Shown here piece after piece: positions 9,455 to 17,811 of a stretch of DNA of 64,000 nt. The notes under the pieces are model-generated. The model was not told the origin of the DNA and ran no database searches. It saw only the letters and a list, made by a program, of their open reading frames with translations. The stretch spans positions 1 through 64,000 of the forward strand of contig NZ_AXAZ01000012.1 of assembly GCF_000473065.1 (NCBI RefSeq). Direction: 5' to 3'. Position 1 is the first letter of the stretch. Each line of letters begins with the position of its first letter. The position numbers and the translations under genes were made by a program. This stretch comes from Bradyrhizobium sp. WSM1743 (GTDB lineage Bacteria > Pseudomonadota > Alphaproteobacteria > Rhizobiales > Xanthobacteraceae).

Positions 9455-9469
9455 AAATACAGCTGTCAA
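9441..9469 (-). promoter_or_regulatory. candidate sigma-70-type promoter of the ABC importer operon
   Basis: Read on the minus strand, a perfect -35 TTGACA (9464-9469) is followed by a 17-base spacer and TGAAAT (9441-9446) as a weak -10. It directs transcription into the binding-protein gene starting at 9338. Confidence 0.5.
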
Positions 9470-9559
9470 TCGCATTGCTAGTATGCGCGACCTTTTCACT
9501 CCGACTGAAGCCATGGGACCGATGCGGTCCGAGGCTGAGATGATGCATGGGAGAGCGAC

Positions 9560-10207
9560 ATGGATGGTCGCGGCGAAACGAACAGTCCGAAGGACGCCTC
9601 GACGATCGAGGCTGACGATGCGGGCGACCAGCGCCTGGGTGAAACCGTGCGGCTGCTGCGGCAGCGCGCCGGCCTCTCGATCCAGGACGTCGCCAACAAG
9701 ACCGGCCTCTCCACCGGCATGATCAGCCAGCTCGAACGCGCCCGCGCGATGCCGTCGGTCCGCACGCTGCGCCTGCTCAGCATCGCGCTCGACGTTCCCA
9801 TCTCCTATTTCTTCGAGAGCAGCGATCCCGTCGACGGGCAACGCTACATCGTTCGCAAGAACAACCGGCGGCTGCTGCGGCTCACCGCCAGCGGCGTCGT
9901 CAAGGAAGCGCTGACCCCGGAAGGCAAAGGCCAGCTCGAGCTCTACGAGCTCACGCTCAACCCCGGCGCCTCCTCCGGCACCGACTTCCTGCAGCACACC
10001 GGCGAGAAGGCGGGTTACATCCTCTCGGGCAGCCTGCGGCTGTGGCTGGACAACCAGGCCCACCTGCTGGAAGCCGGCGACAGCTTTCGTTTTCCGAGCA
10101 TCGTGCCGCACATGTTCGACAACCCGACCCAGCAGGTGGCGCGCGCAATCTGGGTGACGACGCTGCGCGAAAACCAGGGCGAGACGTCCTCGCAAAAGCA
10201 GGCATAG
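9560..10207 (+). CDS. XRE-family transcriptional regulator with C-terminal cupin domain
   Basis: This 215-residue regulator has an N-terminal helix-turn-helix at about residues 28-85 (VRLLRQRAGLSIQDVANKTG and STGMISQLERARAMPSVRTL). A cupin sensor domain follows at about 135-205 (GYILSGSLRLWLDNQAHLLE, then HMFDNP). Regulators of this layout (PuuR type) control amine and amino-acid catabolism and bind the effector in the cupin. It is transcribed divergently from the ABC/oxidase operon and faces a candidate operator in the 221-base gap, so it most likely controls that operon. It ends 8 bases from the convergent AraC gene. Confidence 0.9.
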   Translation: MDGRGETNSPKDASTIEADDAGDQRLGETVRLLRQRAGLSIQDVANKTGLSTGMISQLERARAMPSVRTLRLLSIALDVPISYFFESSDPVDGQRYIVRKNNRRLLRLTASGVVKEALTPEGKGQLELYELTLNPGASSGTDFLQHTGEKAGYILSGSLRLWLDNQAHLLEAGDSFRFPSIVPHMFDNPTQQVARAIWVTTLRENQGETSSQKQA

Positions 10208-10215
10208 CCGATTGA

Positions 10216-11244
10216 CTAGCTCATCCGCCGCCGCAGCGTGGCTGACGGCGTCTCGCCGAATTTTTCGCGGTACGCGCCGGCCATGCGGCCGAGATGGGTG
10301 AAGCCGAGATCGAAGGCGATGTCGGTGATGGAGGCATCGCGGGCGGCGTGCGCGAGGCGCGCGTGCAGGCCAGCAAGGCGCATGTCGAGCAGCATCTCCG
10401 AGATGGATAGGCCGAAGTGACGGCGGAAGCCGAGCTGGAGCGCGCGGATGCCGATGCCGGACACGCAGGCGAGCTGCGCGAGATCGAGCGGCTCGCCGGC
10501 ATTGTCCGCCAGATGGTCGCGCGCGACGCGGAGCGCGCGCGGCAGGCGCTCGGCCTGCCCTGAGAACGTTTGAATCGCGTCCGACAGGCCATGCCGCTGC
10601 CGGTTGAGGAGATGATCGAGCAGCGCCTCGCGCCAATCGGCCACCGCGACTGGCGACAGCCTGCCGGAGGGACCGACACGCTCGGCGAGCGTCATCAGCT
10701 CGGCAAGGCTGGTCTGCAAGGCCCGCCCGGAGGGCGCGTCCAGGTCGATCACCGGATCGAACTCGACCCTGCCTGCCGCCCTGCCCGACAGCGCCGCGGC
10801 GCGCTGCTCGACCATGCGGCGGTCGAGCAGCAGGATCGCCTGCGCACAATCGCTCCACATCATCCGGGTCGGAATCGTCGGCGACAGCAGCGACGCCGTC
10901 CGGTCCGGCGCGGCATCGAGCTCGCTGACGCCGGCACGAATGCGAGCGGTGCCCGCAAGCGGGACTTGCACCAGGAAGAAGCGCTCGAGGCAGCCGGGAT
11001 CGATACTGACCGATCCGCCATAGGCGACGTAGTTGATGGAGAAGCCGTCGAACGCCGCGCAATTGTGCCGGGCGGAGAAGCCGGCCGCGCGTGGCTGTGT
11101 CGGCTCGAGATCGTGCGGGCAGAAGATGCGGCCGATCTGCTCGGCGGCTTCGTCGACATCGTCAGTGGTGACGCGGGCGAAGGCCGCAAGCCGCTCGGCT
11201 GCGGGCGCCCTTGCGCTCATTTCCAGCACGGCTGCGGACGTCAT
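10216..11244 (-). CDS. AraC-family transcriptional regulator
   Basis: This 342-residue protein starts from the ATG at 11244. An N-terminal ligand-binding half of the AraC_binding_2 type contains GFSINYVAYGGSVSIDPG and FFLVQVPLAG. A C-terminal double helix-turn-helix contains LAQLACVSGIGIRALQLGFR and ITDIAFDLGFTHLGRMAGAY. The longer frame (to 11349) lacks a better ribosome site and runs into the divergent promoter region. It diverges from the cupin and monooxygenase genes across 185 bases and probably regulates them. Confidence 0.88.
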   Translation of the reverse strand: MTSAAVLEMSARAPAAERLAAFARVTTDDVDEAAEQIGRIFCPHDLEPTQPRAAGFSARHNCAAFDGFSINYVAYGGSVSIDPGCLERFFLVQVPLAGTARIRAGVSELDAAPDRTASLLSPTIPTRMMWSDCAQAILLLDRRMVEQRAAALSGRAAGRVEFDPVIDLDAPSGRALQTSLAELMTLAERVGPSGRLSPVAVADWREALLDHLLNRQRHGLSDAIQTFSGQAERLPRALRVARDHLADNAGEPLDLAQLACVSGIGIRALQLGFRRHFGLSISEMLLDMRLAGLHARLAHAARDASITDIAFDLGFTHLGRMAGAYREKFGETPSATLRRRMS

Positions 11245-11429
11245 CGACCACGCTTCGCGTCGCGGAATTGCTTTAAGCCTATAATAGTTCCCCTGACGCG
11301 AAAAGGGTCGCGCCCGCAAAATCGTCGTGCTGCATGGCCATAGGCGCATCCGGATTCGTTTAGCGGATAGACAGCCGGCCTATAGCTGGCCGAAGCTCCG
11401 TCCCCGCCGGAATCCATGAGGAGCAAGCC

Positions 11430-11879
11430 ATGACTGCACTCGAAAAGGGCATTACTGCAAACGGCACGGGCTATGGCGGCAAGAGCTGGAACATCCTTGG
11501 CCAGGTCTATTTCCCCAAGGCCGTCACTGATTCCACCTTCGCGTTCGAAACCAACAGCGATCCCGGGCAGTTCGTGCCGGTGCACATCCATCCGACCCAG
11601 GACGAGTTCATCCTGGTGCAGGAAGGCACGCTCGACCTCAAGCTGGACGGCCAATGGGTCAAGGCTCATGCGGGCGACCTCGTGCGCATGCCGCGCGGCA
11701 TTCCGCACGGCTATTTCAACAAGTCCGACAAGCCGTGCCGGGCGCTGTTCTGGGTCTCGCCGATGCAGAAGCTGGAGGCGCTGTTCAACCAGCTGCACAA
11801 TCTGACCGACCCTGCCGAAGTCGTGCGCATCTCGGCGCTGCATGAGGTCGACTTCCTGCCGCCCGAGGCCAATGACTAG
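11430..11879 (+). CDS. single-domain cupin protein
   Basis: This 149-residue protein shows both cupin motifs. Motif 1 is PVHIHPTQDEFILVQEG, with two His and one Glu for a metal. Motif 2 is GDLVRMPRGIPHGYFN, with the third His. It may be a small dioxygenase or isomerase, or a binding protein; the substrate is unknown. A good GGAGC ribosome site precedes the ATG. It is the first gene after the divergent AraC regulator and is followed about 100 bases later by a flavin monooxygenase, suggesting a joint catabolic role. Confidence 0.85.
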   Translation: MTALEKGITANGTGYGGKSWNILGQVYFPKAVTDSTFAFETNSDPGQFVPVHIHPTQDEFILVQEGTLDLKLDGQWVKAHAGDLVRMPRGIPHGYFNKSDKPCRALFWVSPMQKLEALFNQLHNLTDPAEVVRISALHEVDFLPPEAND

Positions 11880-11977
11880 GCGACCCGCCTCCTCCGCTTG
11901 CACCTGCTTGCAGCCCGGCCGGCCGCGCCTTGCGGCCGAACGCGGCCGCTCGCGCGCCAAACACATCGAGCAACCCC

Positions 11978-13465
11978 ATGGTCAGCCCAAAACATGTCTG
12001 CGTGATCGGCGCCGGCGTCTCCGGTCTTGCCGCCGCAAAAGCGTTCTCCAGCCGCGGCCACCGCGTCACCATCGTCGAGCGCAGCGGCGATCTCGGCGGC
12101 GTCTGGGAGCCGGCGCGCTCCTATCCTGAGGTGCAGACGCAGAGCCCGAAGGAGCTCTACCGCTACACCGACCGCGCCATGCCGGACATCTATCCGGAAT
12201 GGCCGACCGGGCCGCAGGTCCACGCCTATCTCGCCGACTACGCCAAGAGTTTTGGCCTGGATCATATGCTGCGCCTCAACACCGAAGTCGCCGGCATCGC
12301 GCGGCGCGCCGACGGCAGACCGGGCTGGATCCTCGCCTTGACGAGCAAGGATGGCACAACGAACGAAGACTTCGATTTCGTCGCGGTCTGTACCGGACAG
12401 TTCAACGAGCCGCGCGAGCTGCATTGCCCCGGCGAGGACGGCTTTCTGGCGCAGGGCGGCCAGATCCTGCACTCGTCGAAATACGGCGACCCGGCGCTGG
12501 CGAAGGGACGCCGCGTCGTCGTGCTCGGCGGCTCGAAGTCCGCAACCGACATCGCCGTGAATGCGGTGAAGTCAGGCGCGCGCGAGGTGACGATCGTCAT
12601 GCGCGAGCCGGTCTGGCGCATCCCCTATTTCATCGGCGGCCTCGTCAACTTCAAACGCATCCTCTACATCCGCGCGCAGGAGGAGATGTTTCCGGGCTGG
12701 GGCGCCAGCGCGATGGCAAGGCTGGCACATCGCATTGCCGCGCCGCTGGTCTGGGCCAATTGGCGCGGGCTGGAAAGCTTGCTCAAGGCGCAGCTCAAGC
12801 TCAAGCAGTGCAAGATGGTGCCGACGGAGCGGATCGAGGACGGCGTCAACTGCTCGGTGCCGATCGCGACACCCGGCTTCTATCCGATGGTGGCCGACGG
12901 CCGCATCAAGGCGGTGTTCGGCACGTTCGACCATTATGAAGGCGACAACATCGTGATGAGCGGCGGCGAGCGCGTCGGTGCCGATGTCGCCGTGCTCGCG
13001 ATCGGCTACAAGCTCGGCGTGCCGTTCCTGCCTGAGGTTTATCGGCAGAAACTGGTCGACGCGGACGGGCAGTACCGGCTCTATCGCCTGATCGCCAACC
13101 CTGATCTGCCGGAGCTCGGCTTCGTCGGCTTCAACTCGTCGTTCTGCACCGTGCTCTGCGCCGATCTCGCCGCCAACTGGCTGGTGCGCTATGCCGACGG
13201 CCAGCTCGCCAACCAGCCGACGGCCCAGGCGATGCGCGACAACATCGAGATGATGCTGCACTTCAAGCGCGTCGAGCGGCCGGCCGCGGGCGTCTATGGC
13301 GGCCTGTGCGTCGCGCCCTATCACTATCGCCATTTCGACGAGCTGATGGCCGACATCGGCGCGAAGAATCAGAAGCGCGGCGGGCTCAAAGGCCACTTCC
13401 TGCCTCCGGACGCGGATGCCTATGCGAAGTTCCTGGCGACGGCGCCAGACTATCGCGCGGCGTAA
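11978..13465 (+). CDS. flavin-containing (Baeyer-Villiger-like) monooxygenase
   Basis: This 495-residue protein starts at the ATG at 11978. The FAD motif VIGAGVSGLAAAKAF is near residue 8. A loose FMO-type fingerprint QGGQILHSSKY lies near 160, and the second nucleotide site VVLGGSKSATDIA follows just after it, with GGSKSA replacing the usual GxGxSG/A. The enzyme would use NADPH and O2 to oxygenate a soft nucleophile or ketone. It follows the cupin gene on the same strand. Its last 16 bases overlap the 3' end of the convergent GntR gene. Confidence 0.86.
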   Translation: MVSPKHVCVIGAGVSGLAAAKAFSSRGHRVTIVERSGDLGGVWEPARSYPEVQTQSPKELYRYTDRAMPDIYPEWPTGPQVHAYLADYAKSFGLDHMLRLNTEVAGIARRADGRPGWILALTSKDGTTNEDFDFVAVCTGQFNEPRELHCPGEDGFLAQGGQILHSSKYGDPALAKGRRVVVLGGSKSATDIAVNAVKSGAREVTIVMREPVWRIPYFIGGLVNFKRILYIRAQEEMFPGWGASAMARLAHRIAAPLVWANWRGLESLLKAQLKLKQCKMVPTERIEDGVNCSVPIATPGFYPMVADGRIKAVFGTFDHYEGDNIVMSGGERVGADVAVLAIGYKLGVPFLPEVYRQKLVDADGQYRLYRLIANPDLPELGFVGFNSSFCTVLCADLAANWLVRYADGQLANQPTAQAMRDNIEMMLHFKRVERPAAGVYGGLCVAPYHYRHFDELMADIGAKNQKRGGLKGHFLPPDADAYAKFLATAPDYRAA

Positions 13466-14175
13466 GACGTGTCGGACTTCGGCAGCACCGTCTCGAGATC
13501 CGAATCGATCACATCCGCCGTACGCTGATAGTGCTGCTGCAGGAGCGCGACGGCATCGTCGGTCTTCCGGTCGAGCACGGCCTGGAGGATCTGTGCATGC
13601 TCCGTCCCGATCTTCCGGACCGGGTAGGCCTTCGCAATCGACATCATGCGATAGCGGTAGAGCCGGTCGGCAAGCTGCTCGCAGAAGCCGAGCAGCGGGC
13701 GCGAGCCGCACAGACCAATCAGCGTCGCATGAAACGCGCGGTGCACCTTCTCCCACTCGGGATTGTCCGCGAACTTTTGCGGATCGAGCGAACGCGGCGT
13801 GCGGTCGAGGCGGTGATGCGTCACCAGAAGCGCCTCCTCCCATTCTTGGGTCGCGTTCTGCATGGATTCGCGCAAGGCCAGCCCTTCGACCCAGCAGCGC
13901 GTCTTGGTCAATTCCCGGAGCTCATCCTTGCTGACCGGCTTCACGTAGAAGCCGCGCTGCTCCATGCCGACGACGAACTCCTCGGTGGTGAGACGGTTGA
14001 GCGCCTCGCGGAGCGGAGTCTGCCCGACATTGTAGTGCTCCATCAGGAAGCGCGACTGGAGCTTGCGTCCGGGCGCAAGGCGCGTGGTCAAGATGTCGGC
14101 CTTAAGGCGGGCATAGATGCTCGTCGCCAAGGTCGCCGGCTGCTCCATCTTCTGGCTCGACAGGTCAGATCTCAT
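13450..14175 (-). CDS. GntR-family transcriptional regulator (FadR/FCD subfamily)
   Basis: About 241 residues. The N-terminal winged helix (YARLKADILTTRLAPGRKLQ, then NVGQTPLREALNRLTTEEF) is followed by an all-helical FCD sensor with the metal-site pattern HRAFHATLIGLCGSRPLLGF and HAQILQAVLDR. I chose the ATG at 14175, preceded by GGGA, over a GTG 12 bases upstream. It diverges from the aromatic ring-cleavage genes and probably represses them until a pathway acid binds. Candidate operators lie in the 170-base gap. Confidence 0.88.
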   Translation of the reverse strand: MRSDLSSQKMEQPATLATSIYARLKADILTTRLAPGRKLQSRFLMEHYNVGQTPLREALNRLTTEEFVVGMEQRGFYVKPVSKDELRELTKTRCWVEGLALRESMQNATQEWEEALLVTHHRLDRTPRSLDPQKFADNPEWEKVHRAFHATLIGLCGSRPLLGFCEQLADRLYRYRMMSIAKAYPVRKIGTEHAQILQAVLDRKTDDAVALLQQHYQRTADVIDSDLETVLPKSDTSYAAR

Positions 14176-14231
14176 GAAAGTTCCCACTGATTCATCGAGC
14201 TTTCTTGTACATCAGGCGACCCCGAGACCAT

Positions 14232-14243
14232 AATTTATAAATT
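14232..14243. promoter_or_regulatory. 12-bp perfect palindrome in divergent GntR/ring-cleavage gap
   Basis: AATTTATAAATT is its own reverse complement and lies in an AT-rich island between two divergent promoters. A second GTAC-centred element (CTTGTACATCAG near 14209) lies closer to the GntR start. Either may be the GntR site. Confidence 0.4.
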
Positions 14244-14346
14244 TTATCTTTACGACGATTTTTATATAGATTATCGATCCGCCAACGCCAACAATTCTTG
14301 TGGGGATCGGCGCCGGCCGGCCCGCGAACTCTGACGAGGAAGTCCG

Positions 14347-15249
14347 ATGTCCAATTGCCCCGTGGCCGCCCTGCGCAGCGTCGAGATCACGACGCCGCGC
14401 CTTGGCGCCTCGGCCGACTTCTACGCAAAGGTCTGGGGCCTCGATGTCGCTGCCGAAGCCGAGGGCACGGTCTATCTCGCCGCCACCGGAGCGGATCTTC
14501 ACGTTCTCGAGCTCACGCAGGGCGAACGGGCTGCGCTGCGCAAGGTCACTTTTCGCGTGCGCTCGCGTGACGATCTCGACCGCCTGTTCGCGCGCGCATG
14601 TGAGGCGGATTGCGAGATCATCACGCCGCCCGGGGCATCGTACGCGCCGTCGGGCGGCACGCACTTCGTGATCCGCGAGCCGCAAGGCTGCTGCATGGAG
14701 TTCGTCCACGGCGATCGCACCAAGACGGCGCGCACTGTGGCTGACCGCCCCGAGCGGCTCGCCCACGTCAACATCAACAGCGCCGACATCGAAAAGCTCT
14801 CGACGTTCTACCAGCAGGTGCTCGGCTTTCGCCTGACCGACCGCTCGAAACTGATGGCATTCCTGTGCTGCAACAGCGATCACCACGCCGTCGTACTCGC
14901 GGAAGCACCGGTCAACGGTCTCAACCACGTCGCCTTCTTGATGCCGGATCTGGAATCGGTGATGCGCGGCTCCGGCCGCATGATTAATCACGGCTTTCCG
15001 ATCGGCTGGGGAGTCGGCCGGCACGGGCCCGGCGACAATGTGTTCGCCTATTTCGTCGATCCGGATGGGGTCGTCATCGAATACACCGCCGAAGTCCTCC
15101 AGGTCGACGACAACTACCGCGCGAAAGGACCCGCCGAATGGGTCTGGCCACCGGGACGCACCGACCAATGGGGCATTGCGCCGCCCAAGAGCGAGGCCTG
15201 CAAGAACGCGCAACTCTCCGTGCTCTTCGACGCGGATCGCCACGCATGA
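14347..15249 (+). CDS. two-domain extradiol (catechol-type) ring-cleavage dioxygenase, VOC superfamily
   Basis: This 300-residue protein has two vicinal-oxygen-chelate domains. The C-terminal domain holds the expected Fe(II) facial triad: His in RLAHVNINS, His in NGLNHVAFL and Glu in VIEYTAEV. The family opens catechols next to the two hydroxyls (meta cleavage). GAGGAAG precedes the ATG. The stop overlaps the next start (ATGA), so it is translationally coupled to the FAD hydroxylase gene. A non-catalytic VOC protein is the alternative, but the intact triad argues for activity. Confidence 0.85.
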   Translation: MSNCPVAALRSVEITTPRLGASADFYAKVWGLDVAAEAEGTVYLAATGADLHVLELTQGERAALRKVTFRVRSRDDLDRLFARACEADCEIITPPGASYAPSGGTHFVIREPQGCCMEFVHGDRTKTARTVADRPERLAHVNINSADIEKLSTFYQQVLGFRLTDRSKLMAFLCCNSDHHAVVLAEAPVNGLNHVAFLMPDLESVMRGSGRMINHGFPIGWGVGRHGPGDNVFAYFVDPDGVVIEYTAEVLQVDDNYRAKGPAEWVWPPGRTDQWGIAPPKSEACKNAQLSVLFDADRHA

Positions 15250-16853
15250 CGACGCCCTCGACCACCACGGACTACGACGTGCTCGTCGTCGGCTTCGGGC
15301 CCACCGGCGCAGTCGCGACCGGCCTGCTCGGCCATCTCGGCCACCGCACGCTCGTCGTCGACCGCCTCACCGACGTCTACGACAAGCCACGCGCGATCGC
15401 GCTCGATCACGAGATCTTTCGCCACTTCGACAATATGGGATTGGCCGATGCGATCGCGCCCCATGTCGAGCCCTTCACCGCCTCCGAGCATTTTGGCGTC
15501 GACGGCCAGTTGATCCGGCGCGTCCACATGATCGCAAAGCCCTATCCGCTCGGGTACACGCCGAGCATGGTGTTCAGCCAGCCGCCGGTCGAGGCGGAGC
15601 TGCGTCGTCACGCCACGAGCTTTGCCTGCGTGCAGGCCGAGCTCGGCGCCGAGCTGGTCGATCTCCTGCAGCGGCCGGATCGTGTCGAGGCGAAGCTGAA
15701 GGATGCCGGCGGACAATTGCGCACGGTGACGGCGCGGTACGTCCTCGGCTGCGATGGCGCCTCGAGCACGGTGCGCCAGATCGCCGGGATCGCGCTCGAA
15801 GATCTGATCTTCGACGAGCCCTGGCTGGTGGTCGACGTGCGGGTTGATGAGGCCGCGCTCGCAAAGCTGCCGCGAAACTCCGCGCAGTTCTGTAGTCCGG
15901 CGCGGCCCGTGAGCTTCCTGATCGGCCCCAAGAACCATCGCCGCTGGGAGATCATGCTGCTGCCGGGCGAGGACCCCAGGCAGATGGAACGGCCAGAGAA
16001 CGTCTGGTCTCTGCTGTCGCCCTGGCTCACGCCGGAAGACGGCGAATTGTGGCGCGCGGCATCCTATCGTTTCCACGCGCTGGTGGCCGCCGATTGGCGC
16101 AACGGCCGCGTCGTCATCGCCGGCGATGCCGCGCATCAGCAGCCGCCCTTCATCGGCCAGGGCATGTGCCAGGGCCTGCGAGATGCGACCAACCTCGTCT
16201 GGAAGCTCGATTCCGTGCTGAAGGGCATCTCGCCCGACGCCCTGCTCGACAGCTACACGGCCGAGCGCAAGCAGCACGTGATTGAACTGACCGGCAAGAT
16301 CAAGACGATCGGCCAGTCGATCTGTGAACGCGATCCCGCGGCCGCGCGACGCCGCGATACGCAGATTCTCCTTGAGGGCGGCGGCAAGCCGCTCGAAATC
16401 ACGCGGCAGGAAATCATCCCGCCGCTGCGCACGGGTTTCCTGATGAGGCAGGATGGTGCGGCGCGCGGAAGCCTGTTTCCGCAGCCGCAGGTCCTGCGCG
16501 GCGACAAGGCTTGTCTGCTCGACAAGATCACCGGATCCGGCTTGCGCATATTCATCGACGGTCGCCGCAGCGATGCGCCGTCTCTAATCGCGCACTGCGC
16601 CGCGCATCCGGAGTTGATCCCAACGGCAATCGCGCCTGCCGGCACGGACGCATCCGGCATGCTCGAGGAGACCGACGGCGTGCTGGCCGGCTGGTTCGAC
16701 CGACACGGCGTCGCCGCCGCGGTCGTGAGGCCCGATCATTACGTGTTCGGGACGGCGCGCAACGCGGGCGAGCTCGGCTCTCTCTTGCGCGAGGTCGGCT
16801 CGCGTCTGCACGGCCATCTCAATCCCGATCTGAACATGGAGAAGACTGCATGA
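15246..16853 (+). CDS. FAD-dependent aromatic hydroxylase (MhpA-like)
   Basis: This 535-residue class A flavin monooxygenase has GFGPTGAVATGLLGHLGH for the FAD dinucleotide fold near residue 16. The DG-type motif is GCDGASSTVRQIAGI, and the GD motif is GRVVIAGDAAHQQPPFIGQG. MhpA hydroxylates 3-(3-hydroxyphenyl)propionate to the catechol. The start at 15246 was chosen because it overlaps the dioxygenase stop; a longer frame lies inside that gene. Together the two genes provide ring hydroxylation followed by ring opening. The exact aromatic substrate is unknown. Confidence 0.88.
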   Translation: MTTPSTTTDYDVLVVGFGPTGAVATGLLGHLGHRTLVVDRLTDVYDKPRAIALDHEIFRHFDNMGLADAIAPHVEPFTASEHFGVDGQLIRRVHMIAKPYPLGYTPSMVFSQPPVEAELRRHATSFACVQAELGAELVDLLQRPDRVEAKLKDAGGQLRTVTARYVLGCDGASSTVRQIAGIALEDLIFDEPWLVVDVRVDEAALAKLPRNSAQFCSPARPVSFLIGPKNHRRWEIMLLPGEDPRQMERPENVWSLLSPWLTPEDGELWRAASYRFHALVAADWRNGRVVIAGDAAHQQPPFIGQGMCQGLRDATNLVWKLDSVLKGISPDALLDSYTAERKQHVIELTGKIKTIGQSICERDPAAARRRDTQILLEGGGKPLEITRQEIIPPLRTGFLMRQDGAARGSLFPQPQVLRGDKACLLDKITGSGLRIFIDGRRSDAPSLIAHCAAHPELIPTAIAPAGTDASGMLEETDGVLAGWFDRHGVAAAVVRPDHYVFGTARNAGELGSLLREVGSRLHGHLNPDLNMEKTA

Positions 16854-17698
16854 AACTCGCAACCGTTGCGATCGACGGACGGAGGACCTGGGGCCTCGTC
16901 GAGGGCGACAATTTCCTCGATGTCGGCGCCGTGCTCACTACCCGCTATGCCGATCTGAGGGCCGCCATCGCCGGCATGCTCGCCGGTGTCGCGGATGCGA
17001 AGTCCAGGGCAGCCGATACGCCGCTTGCCAAGCTCAGCTGGCTGCCGGTCGTTCCGAACCCGGACAAGATCCTGTGCGTCGGCCTGAACTACGAGACGCA
17101 CCGAAAGGAAACCGGCCGCCCCGAGGTCGAGCACCCCACCATCTTCTCGCGCTATTCCAACAGTCAGACCGGGCATCTGAAGCCCATCATCCGGCCGCGC
17201 GTCTCGACCGATCTCGACTTCGAGGGCGAACTCGCGGTCATCATCGGCAAGGCCGGGCGATATATCCCCCGCAGCGAGGCGATGGGCTTTGTTGCCGGCT
17301 ACGCCTGCTACAACGACGGCAGCATCCGCGATTTCCAGCGCCACACCCATCAGTTCACACCGGGCAAGAATTTTCCTGATACCGGCGCGTTTGGCCCGTG
17401 GATGATGACGCCGGATGAGCTCGGCGAGCTCGGCGAGCTTAAGCTGACCACACGCCTCAACGGGCAGGTCGTGCAGGAAGCACAGATCAAGCACATGATC
17501 TTCGATATCCCCCGCCAGATCGAATATTGCTCGACGTTCACCCGGCTCGAGCCCGGTGACGTCATCGTCAGCGGCACGCCCGGCGGCGTCGGCGCCAAGC
17601 GCACCCCGCCGCTCTGGATGAAGCCCGGCGATATCGTCGAGGTCGAGGTCGAGAAGCTCGCCATCCTGCGCAATCCGGTCATCGACGAGGCGCCGTGA
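16850..17698 (+). CDS. fumarylacetoacetate hydrolase-family protein
   Basis: This 282-residue protein starts at the ATG at 16850, overlapping the hydroxylase stop (ATGA). The FAH core is seen in ILCVGLNYETHRKETG, the metal-binding acidic cluster DFEGELAVIIGK and the C-terminal GDVIVSGTPGGVG. Members hydrolyse or isomerise ring-cleavage products (acylpyruvates, oxo-dienoates). It is the third step after hydroxylation and cleavage in this coupled set. Confidence 0.88.
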   Translation: MKLATVAIDGRRTWGLVEGDNFLDVGAVLTTRYADLRAAIAGMLAGVADAKSRAADTPLAKLSWLPVVPNPDKILCVGLNYETHRKETGRPEVEHPTIFSRYSNSQTGHLKPIIRPRVSTDLDFEGELAVIIGKAGRYIPRSEAMGFVAGYACYNDGSIRDFQRHTHQFTPGKNFPDTGAFGPWMMTPDELGELGELKLTTRLNGQVVQEAQIKHMIFDIPRQIEYCSTFTRLEPGDVIVSGTPGGVGAKRTPPLWMKPGDIVEVEVEKLAILRNPVIDEAP

Positions 17699-17811
17699 GC
17701 GATCCGCCCGACGTCCCTGCACCTCGGCGGCGGCGAGGCCTGCCTCGTTCGCCGCCGGGCCGACGCGCCTGATTTGAGACGACACAAGCAAAAGCCAAAG
17801 AGGGGAAACAC

